NCBI GenBank assembly: GCA_949126835.1 | Contig: OX421505.1 | Location: 6,828,587 to 6,892,586 of the forward strand | Length of the DNA stretch: 64,000 bases | Direction: 5' to 3' | Origin: Anisus vortex | Taxonomy: Eukaryota > Mollusca > Gastropoda > Planorbidae | Shown here: piece after piece, positions 56,481 to 64,000 of the stretch | Layout of the letters: every line of letters starts with the position of its first letter | How positions within the stretch are numbered: the first letter of the stretch is position 1 | Program-made: the position numbers and the translations under genes | The notes under the pieces: model-generated | The model's database searches: none | Seen by the model: the letters and a program-made list of their open reading frames with translations, nothing else | Told to the model about the DNA's origin: nothing

Positions 56481-57939
56481 ACGGATACTAGTAGGCGTCA
56501 ATAACTTCATGTGTAAAGAAATGTTACATATAAAAAATAAGTTTATTTTCATTATATCCTCCACATACAGCGGTATGATTATTTTACTTTGTTAAGAGTT
56601 TAAGCATACATTTACGGTATTGTTGTTGTTTTTTAAAACGCGTTTCTTCTAAGTCTAGGCTACTTATTATAAGACACAATCATTCATAATAGACTTAAAG
56701 TTTACCGACGTTCCTTCTAGATGGAAGACTGTTACGTTAAACTAGGCCCAAAACTACTGCCTGAGCGGGCAAAGATTGGTCGGCGGCAAGGGCTAGAACC
56801 CGCAGGCCGTTTTTTGTTGCCAGTCCGGTGAACTAACTCGCAGGACCAACCGATCTTCTTTGGTGACGACGGTATCGTGGACAAGTTAAACAATTTAACA
56901 TTGCCGTTTATGTAATAAGTTTAATTATTTAACATTAACTTCTGCAAAGGCAAACACTGGCTTTGTGACACACAGAACTAAAAACAATTTTTTACATACC
57001 TGTTCTAGATACTGACTGTGGCAGTTGGAGCGATGGGTTTAAGCAAGTTGATAAGTTGCACATATTTTATAAAACCAAGAACAAAGAGATGGATTATTCT
57101 AGATAAATATTTGATCTTATTGTAAGCAATAACTTTAACAGCTGCATCAAACAAGGGGTGAGTGCTACGTTCTAATCGTGACAATCTGATTAGACCCTGA
57201 TGTTGAGTGCGTCAAGATAACTTCTGAAGCATATGCCGGCAACAGCGATATATCTCTAAAACTGCAGGATGCGTATGGATGTAGAGATGTTTCTATCTTT
57301 CATCTATATGTTTTGAGGCATTAGCATAGCCAGGGAGGAGGGCAGGGGAACGGCTTTTCTCTTTACATATTAAATGTTATCATCGTATTAGTCGACCAAA
57401 ATATTAAATTCCGTGCCCGAGAAATGTATATCGCTTTGAACATTTAAGCTTACGCTATAATTATATCATTTTGTGAACAATGTAATTTATGTGACTATTT
57501 TCCTAAATCAAGCTGGTTTAGTTATCCCAGGCACATTAATTTTACTTTTTAAGATACAAAATTTGCCTCTTATTTGCAATAAAAAACAAAGGTGTCTTTA
57601 ATAAATAATAAATGTGAACTATTTAAAAAAAAATATATGTGATACATTTTGAATGACGAAAAAGTGGGGTCCTTTCAAGAAAAAAACTTTAGGGTGCGTA
57701 TGGGTCAATAATGTAGAAATATTTCCATCTTTCCATCTATTTGTGTTGCGGGCCAATGTTTTCTGTAATCTATCCGCGCTTAAAGTGTTCTACTTTCTAT
57801 ATATAGGTCAATGGACAAACATTTGTCTACTCTATCAACACATAAATTGTTCTAATTTGATTAAGCAAGATCTTTATGAATATATCTACAGATCTTGTTA
57901 TGACCTTGAATTTAAGAACGTACAACTGACTGTAACAAC
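56481..57939. other. Unassigned; tRNA-like relic at 56780-56850
   Basis: AT-rich. In complement 56780-56850 contains gagttagttcaccgg and gggttctagccc, spaced like A and B boxes. No gene otherwise. Confidence 0.4.
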
Positions 57940-58185
57940 AGAGACTATAATATACATGGACCGCTTGCTTTAGTTTTACCATAGACTATAATATACATAT
58001 ACAGCTTGCTTTAGTTTTACCATAGACTATAATATACATGGACAGCTTGCTTTAGTTTTACCATAGACTATAATATACATGGTCCGCTTGCTTTAGTTTT
58101 ACCATAGACTATAATATACATGGACAGCTTGCTTTAGTTTTACCATAGACTATAATATACATGGACCGCTTGCTTTAGTTTTTTA
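57940..58185 (+). repeat. 41-bp tandem repeat grown from a MITE end, six copies
   Basis: Starts at 57940, 57981, 58022, 58063, 58104 and 58145. Each unit holds atagactataatatacatgg followed by accgcttgctttagttttacc, the terminal sequence of the 'gactataata' MITE. The last unit runs into an actual MITE body (to about 58314). Confidence 0.95.
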
Positions 58186-58314
58186 TGCTATTATCTTCTT
58201 TTTTTGCAAATCCCGATTCTAAATAAAGTAATTGACAAAAAAGTTCCGTTTTATTCAATCGCATTTTTTTCGACTTTAAATGAATACTTGTAGGCCTATT
58301 AATCCTATTATCAT
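58186..58314 (+). mobile_element. MITE 'gactataata' family, copy E body
   Basis: Continues from the 41-bp array; its sequence (aaagttccgttttattcaat, acttgtaggcctattaatcc) is the complement of 32850-32960. Confidence 0.75.
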
Positions 58315-58605
58315 TGACTATAACAAGTTGGATCACCTGCTCTATTTTTACAGCTTATATTATTTTTCCGTGCGCACACAACACTAATCTGTAAATGTTT
58401 ACGCTCTGTACTACTTTCGATTTTAATTTTTCATTGAGAAAATCAAAGCGATTAAATAAAACGGAACTTGTATATCAATAACCTTATATCATGTATAGCA
58501 ATTACTTTATTTAGAATTGGGAATTCCGAAAATCAGTGTTTCAGGTCATCATATAGCAGAAATACTAAAGCAAGCGGTCCATGTATATTATAGTCTGTGG
58601 TAATA
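58312..58605. mobile_element. MITE 'gactataata' family, copy F
   Basis: Ends gactataacaagttggatca and gcggtccatgtatattatag are inverted relatives. The interior matches copies A and C, including agaattgggaattccgaaaa. Confidence 0.85.
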
Positions 58606-58782
58606 CCAATTTGATTGTTGTAAAAGTGTTTTGGGATTAACGTTTTGGACTCCCATTTCTGAAATGTATAGAGCTGAACATCCCATTCCCCCAAAACGAT
58701 ATAATTTCTCATTTCCTTTTCGTAAAAAATTCAATAGAGAAAAGCCAACCAGGCTTTTAGAGAAAATACATAGTGAGTGTAA

Positions 58783-59335
58783 CCTAAGACTATAATAAGA
58801 TGGACTAAAGACTATAATAAGATGGACCAAAGACTATTATAAGATGGACCACAGACTATAATAAGATGGACCAAAGACTATAATAAGATGGACCAAAGAC
58901 TATAATAAGATGGACCAAAGACTATAATAAGATGGACCAAAGACTATAATAAGATGGGCCAAAGACTATAATAAGATGGACCAAAGACTATAACACGATG
59001 GACCAAAGACTGTAATACGATGAATCAAAGACTATAATAAGATGGACCATAGACTATAACACGATGGACCAAAGACTGTAATACGATGGACCAAAGACTA
59101 TAATAAGATGGACCAAAGACTATAACACGATGTACCAAAGACTATAATAAGATTGAACTAAGACTATAATAAGATTGACCTAAGACTATAATAAGATTGA
59201 CCTGAGACTATAATAAAATGGACCAAAGACTATAACACGATGGACGAAAGACTATAAATAGATGGACCAAAGACTATAATAAGATGGACCAAAGACTATA
59301 ATAAAGTGGACTAACGACTATAATAAGATGGACAT
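58783..59335 (+). repeat. 22-bp minisatellite grown from a MITE end, about 25 copies
   Basis: Unit gactataataagatggacca plus aa, repeated with scattered variants (taacacgatgg, taatacgatg). The unit equals the terminal 20 bp of the MITE family, and the last copy continues into MITE sequence (aaacgcttgctttgatattt) that SINE copy 8 then truncates. Confidence 0.95.
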
Positions 59336-59387
59336 AAATGAAACGCTTGCTTTGATATTTCTTCTATTTGATGACTCGTAATCTTCT

Positions 59388-59652
59388 GTTTCGGTGGGGC
59401 AGCGCGCCGGGCTGGCGAACCGAAGGTTCTGGGTTCGAATCCTAGTGTATGCTAGGCTTCTTTCCTGGATCTGGAGGGGGTTCCTGGGTCTACCCCAGCT
59501 CTTGTGGTTACCCGACCTTAGTAGGGGGTAAAGTAAAGGCGGCTGTTCATAGTTCTGGCCGCACAATCAACTGATATGCCGAGGGCCACAGAAACTGGTG
59601 AACGCTGCTTCAACGGCCCAATGGATCAGTTCGGTCCGACGGAATACTTTCC
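59388..59652 (+). repeat. tRNA-derived SINE, copy 8
   Basis: Has the B box GGGTTCGAATCC and the full body and 3' end, but the first part of the tRNA-like head is shortened. Confidence 0.88.
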
Positions 59653-60377
59653 ATAATGAACAATTAATTTATGAATTCTGCATTCTTTTGAGATCATAGC
59701 CAATGTCTACGGGTCGTATTAAATGTTACCCTTTAGATATGTTATCTTTTTCATGTTTACACCTCGTGATGTTGGTAATTACATACAGGCTCCATAACCT
59801 TATAGGCAGTAATTACAAAACATACAAAGAGAACGTCCATTAATTACGTCAACAAAATACGGGGAGCGGGGAAGGGGTCTAAACTAGTTTTATAATTGTG
59901 TACATTGTGGAGGGGGCGGTCAAGAAAAGTTGACGTCAACAATGCTATTTTTTATAAAGTAAATAATGATACCAATTTATTACAAAATTCAACATGATTT
60001 TACGTTAATACAAATATTATATCAATTATGGAAACTACATTTGACATGTCCTTTTTGTGTTCATCTTGTTAGTTTGTAGAACTATTTATGGGTGGAAACT
60101 AATGCAATTGTTAGCAAGGCAAAGTGACCGATCCAATTGTAGAAAACCACACCATCGCTGTATAGCGAGACATGATGGCTGGAATAACAAAGAAACACAA
60201 ACACGCCAACAAACTGTCAGCAGACGACATTTAATTCATAAAGATTAAAGCAAGATACGGCAACAAACCGCACGCGTTACAGTCTTGACACGCAGAGCAA
60301 TTTCAATGGCACGCGTTGACCCCCCCTTAGAAAGATATTCAGATTTCTTCCAGAAAAAACTTTTAGTATGTTGACAA
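59653..60377. other. Unassigned
   Basis: AT-rich with short G-rich patches. A 63-codon open frame at 60057-60248 has no motif I recognise. Confidence 0.45.
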
Positions 60378-60785
60378 AGGTAATCCCGTTTGACCAAATT
60401 GATCCATAGGGTAAGTGAGCAGCGTTCTCTAGTTTATGTGGTCGGCATTCTAGGGAAAATGGGGGCACGCTAGCCGAGCGGCAGCGCGTTCGACTGGCGA
60501 GCCGAAGGTCCGGGGTTCGAATCCTGGTGCAGGCTAGGATGTTTTCCCGGGTCTGGAGGGTGTCCCTGAGTCTACCCAGCTCTGACATTAGTTGGGGTAA
60601 AGTAAAGGCGGCTGTGCATAGTGCTGGCCACACAATCACCCAGTATGCCGTGGCCACAGAAACTGGTGAACGCTGCTTCATCGGATCTATGGATCACTTC
60701 GGTCCGACGGGTACTTTACTACTACTTACTTACTATTCTAGGGAATTGTGTGGCCACGGCAAACTAGGATATTGCCAACACCCAT
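60378..60785 (-). repeat. SINE fragment (minus) interrupted by another SINE
   Basis: 60378-60457 carries the minus-strand 3' half (gaccaaattgatcc, gagcagcgttc) and 60746-60785 continues with gtgtggccacggcaaactag. The split is caused by copy 9. Confidence 0.8.
60458..60734 (+). repeat. tRNA-derived SINE, copy 9, inserted in a SINE
   Basis: Best-preserved head: A box GCTAGCCGAGCGG and B box GGGTTCGAATCC. The direct repeat ATTCTAGGGAA at 60447-60457 and 60735-60745 marks the insertion. Confidence 0.95.
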
Positions 60786-60889
60786 AGTTAAACCGTTAAA
60801 CTTAAAAATATTGGAGGACAGAAGGGCAAAGTGTAAAGTAGTAATATTATATAAGGCTTTACATTCTAAATAATTTATTTCTTAATCTG
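60786..60889 (+). pseudogene. LINE fragment
   Basis: LKILEDRRAKCKVVILYKAL is readable, parallel to LNLETLEDRKNNVVLI at 53690. Short and isolated. Confidence 0.5.
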
Positions 60890-61110
60890 TTCTTCATTCA
60901 TCATCATCTGTCCTTATGTTCCTTGTTCCTCTCCAATCGCTTCTCTTATTCCCCGCTCTTTCCAGTTCTTCAAGTCTCATCCAATAAGCTTCGTCTGCAT
61001 GTTCGCTCTATGTTGTTTGCTCTGGGGCTTCGAAGGCATTTCTAGCTCTGTTGTTGTTATCTTTCCTGAAAGTGTGTCCAATCCATCTCTACTTTCTTCC
61101 CTTGATTCTA
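60890..61110 (-). pseudogene. LINE ORF2 C-terminal fragment
   Basis: The minus strand reads RDGLDTLSGKITTTELEMPS and, in another frame, SDWRGTRN-like text: the 'RWIGHTLRKDxNN' region that ends many LINE reverse transcriptases. Confidence 0.6.
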
Positions 61111-62250
61111 AATTAATACAAATTTTATTCATATAACAAAATTTCATTAGTACATTAAGCCACTTGTGTCGGGGCGAAAATAGTATTATCCCTTTTGCCT
61201 TAAATCCTCTTAGTGCCTCGTGTATTTACTACATCCTTACTTGTGCCCTTAACATTATTGGGATGTTACTCAATGCATTGTTAATGCTTAGTTTTTAACG
61301 ACAAATTTTTGTTCTTTTAACAGTAAAAACATAACCAAAACAACAAAAACATCGGTTTTAAATCAAATGTCTGCGTAAAACTGGGCGAGCCTTCCGGCTC
61401 TTAATTCCAGGATGTAACACTATAGAAGGTTGGATAAATTGAGGGCTCACCAAGATCCTGTCTGAGACTCACAATTCCTGATTAACAAAAGGTATGGTCT
61501 CCGCAGTCACATTCACTACTTTCTCTCTCCCCAACTGCGGATTTCCCCTGGATTATTAACATGGTGGCTTGTTGGTATATCTGCACTGTCGCACTGTAGC
61601 ATGAATTTCAAACTATAGGCCTGGGGCATTCAGACACCAGGGTTTGGTGAAACACGTTTTTGCGGTCATTGATTCTTCCCCATTGAACATTGGGTCCTTT
61701 AGGTAGTGCAATGAATTCTTAAACGCGCAAAAGGGGATTTTTAATATGCTTCATGCCATCGGTGAATAGAGATCGACCGAAAGCAATTTTTTGGTTTCGA
61801 CAAAAAACGAAACCATATCGAACGTTATAAATTGAATTTCGGTCGGAAGTTAACATTTCTTAAGCGAAACATTTGTTACAACCCGCAGATCTTAGCCATG
61901 ATATGATAAGAATACAGAATTAATTAATTCATTGTTGATTATTGTAATTTTTGTAATGAATATTGTAGTGTGTTGTTTTACTTTGTTCACATCGTAAAGT
62001 TGACAGATGTATTCAGACGAAGCAGGGCGTTTGGACGCCGTTTTTGCGCCACCGTGTAGGCTCTGTCAGTACTAGCTATCTGAATTTCACGAATAGTAGC
62101 TTTTTTCGTAAGCTTACTGGCGGGCCATAATAATCCACTTACAGTCAAGGGGCAGTATTGGTACAATCACAGAGTGAGGAACAAACAAGCTCTTGTGTAT
62201 TTTCAAAATAAAACAATGTTAATTTTTTTTTCTTCTTGCGTCTTTTAGGC
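61111..62250. other. Unassigned
   Basis: AT-rich. agagatcgaccgaaagca (61782) with aatttcggtcgg (61845) forms a loose inverted repeat similar to that at 23852-24003, perhaps a small MITE family. No gene. Confidence 0.4.
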
Positions 62251-62427
62251 CAGAGGTCAGCAATCTATGGAACGCGTGCCACACTTGGAATATCTCCAAA
62301 AGAGCAATTTAAGTCTTTTCTACAAGAAATTGATTGCTAGAGCCGCATAACTTTAAAGCTGTTGGCACGCCGAATGAATTAGAAATCCTACTTTGGCACA
62401 CTCTTATTTAATGGTTGCCGACCCCTG
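62251..62427. mobile_element. 177-bp hAT MITE
   Basis: Begins CAGAGGTCAGCAATC and ends GGTTGCCGACCCCTG, imperfect inverted repeats of hAT type. Flanks ttttaggc and ttgtaggg match at six of eight bases, a decayed 8-bp duplication. Confidence 0.8.
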
Positions 62428-62690
62428 TTGTAGGGTATCTTAGTATTATTTTTGTTTTTTTATTGCGTCTTGTATTTATTATTTTCACTTCAACCATAGA
62501 TCGATATAATAAGACTATTATTGTTTTTTTTTTTTTCTGTTTTTGCAATGAACATTTTTTTATTAAGCAAAATATTTTTTTATATAGATTTCATGTTCTA
62601 TTCAGATTTGTTCCTTACAAATATTAACACTTTACTCTTTGCCCTCTAGTGTTTCTAGATTTAATGATTTGTTTATTGGTGTTAATCTTG
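62428..62690. other. Unassigned T-rich sequence
   Basis: Nothing recognised. Confidence 0.5.
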
Positions 62691-63150
62691 TCAGTTGTGA
62701 AAAACTAAGATAACTGAATTAACTATACAGATAATAGAACATAATAATAATAATAATAATAACAGTTCATTGAATGTGCAGAAGTTAGCAAACATCTCTC
62801 CATTTTCATTTATTCCGTGTAAGCCCATTGTCTTATCTCTCCCTTTGTTTTCATTTTCTATTTTAGCATTCATATCTCCCATGAGGATCAGTATATCTCT
62901 TTTGTGTATTTTATCCACTATACTTTGAAGTCGTTCATAGAATGCACATTTATCTTCTTCGGGTGCAAGGTTGGTAGGAGCATATCACATGACAATGTGA
63001 ACATTTTGGAATCTTGACAGGAATTTCGCTCTAATTATTATGTCTGAAACAGGCTCCCATTCCAGGAGACTTTTGAATTAATCTCTGTTCATTAGGAGTG
63101 CCACTCCATTTTCATGAGTGTTCTTTTCGTTTTCCATTCCAGAGAAGTTA
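62691..63150 (-). pseudogene. LINE endonuclease domain fragment
   Basis: The minus strand reads FYERLQSIVDKIHKRDILI then MGDMNAKIENENKGRDKTMG and NENGEMFANFCTFNELL: the GDxNA motif and surroundings of an APE-type LINE endonuclease. The upstream part (APTN-like, RAKFLSRFQNVHIVM) is frame-shifted. Confidence 0.85.
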
Positions 63151-63151
63151 A

Positions 63152-63985
63152 AATATTATATAAGAGAAAGAATATTATATACGTTTCGACAAACTTAATG
63201 ATAATTTTGATGGAAATATGTTTCATATTTTGGATACTTAACTCATAATTAACAATATTGTTATTATTATATTTATTATATTTTTTTTTTCTATTTTAGA
63301 TAGTAGTAATATTTTGTCCGTCGTCATCGACAATTACCATTCTTGTCGTCCTAGGAAATTCGGGGTGTGGCTGTACAATAGGTTCTCAAGTGGCTAATGA
63401 GACCTATCTTTGATCGGAAGGTACGTTGGCAAACCGTACATGGGTAGGTCGCCAGGTCAAGAGTGAGCTATAGGGCAAGGTCTTTCCTGACTTGCCTCAT
63501 TAACTCATAATTAACAATATTTTTATTAAAGAAAAAAATGATATGCTGAAATCGTACATTTTTTAAAACTAGTAAATAGGAAATGTTTTGCTGGGTTTAT
63601 ATAAAGGATAAGAATTTATAGTTTTAAGTGGCTCACGCTAGTACAATTAAATGTCTGACGCGGCGCAAAAGGAGACGTCCATCAAAGCGTTGGCCCGCTG
63701 GTGTACTATGAAAAAGGAACATTGGTGGTTACACACATTGCCAGCTTTGAAGTACGTGGATCAAGAAGCGTTACAAACTTTCAGGAATGTTATCTCATAG
63801 TTACGATAAACAAAAAAGTAAGTTTAATGGTACAAACTGAACTATTTTCAAACAATCAAACAACAAGATCAGTGGTATTTGATGTTTTACAGATTTATTT
63901 TACTTCTTCGGCATCCTCCAAACATTCCATACGGTTGTCGTCGCTTTAGTGGGTTTAGTTTGCGAAATAAATTAGGTACCTATCA
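63152..63985 (-). repeat. Duplicated segment, copy 2
   Basis: Aligns with 36095-37440 but lacks the stretch equivalent to about 36575-37070. Includes the LINE 3' end at 63290-63515 (minus). The last part (gtggctcacgctagtacaat to cttcggcatcc) is close to 37076-37375. Confidence 0.75.
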
Positions 63986-64000
63986 GGCTGGAATACAAAG

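Noticed and set aside
57940..59335. Tandem arrays as a possible CRISPR locus
   Set aside because: Units are directly adjacent with no unique spacers, no cas genes, and the DNA is eukaryotic.

Overview
This window looks like AT-rich animal nuclear DNA. It has spliced exons with GT/AG junctions, long introns, tRNA-derived SINEs, non-LTR (LINE) fragments, hAT elements, MITEs, Ty3/gypsy-type LTR retrotransposons and many minisatellites. There is no bacterial operon, CRISPR array or canonical tRNA/rRNA gene. The repeat mix and the single-pass Golgi-type GT32-like protein suggest a lophotrochozoan, perhaps a gastropod mollusc. That placement is inference, because no search could be run.

Layout. 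Positions 1-28471 are occupied by one host gene on the + strand. It has at least five coding exons (1187-2212, 10443-10612, 11601-11700, 22126-22234, 28305-28471) that join in phase to 523 codons. The product is a predicted type II membrane protein resembling the GT32/'Gly_transf_sug' glycosyltransferases. A 3' splice site just upstream of the ATG implies another 5' non-coding exon. The introns hold an eroded hAT transposon (about 7.15-9.46 kb), a recent Gag-integrase-only LTR retrotransposon (12877-19219), LINE tails, SINEs, a CTCCCTTT-ended MITE, and a hAT inside a hAT (24405-26981 within 23444-27254).

From 28.5 to 64 kb I recognise no host gene. This part holds LINE fragments, a hAT inserted in a SINE (29380-30920), and a LINE carrying three nested insertions (32.3-34.8 kb). 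It also has an element flanked by TA whose empty site is visible elsewhere in the window (39668-40851) and a seven-copy 97-bp repeat (42681-43361). The standout is a nearly complete Ty3/gypsy-type retrotransposon (44024-52145). Its pol order is protease, integrase, reverse transcriptase, RNase H: the Ty1/copia-like order known from the Gmr1 group. The right end holds minisatellites apparently grown from MITE termini (57.9-59.3 kb), a SINE inside a SINE (60458-60734), a small hAT MITE (62251-62427) and a second copy of a segment first seen at 36.1-37.4 kb.

How it fits together: the host gene is an island of five short exons, and almost everything else is layered mobile DNA whose target-site duplications let the order of insertion be read directly. 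The most unusual single items are the integrase-before-RT retrotransposon, the Gag-integrase-only element with identical LTRs, the exon-3 splice donor copied seven times in tandem, and the MITE-tip minisatellites.
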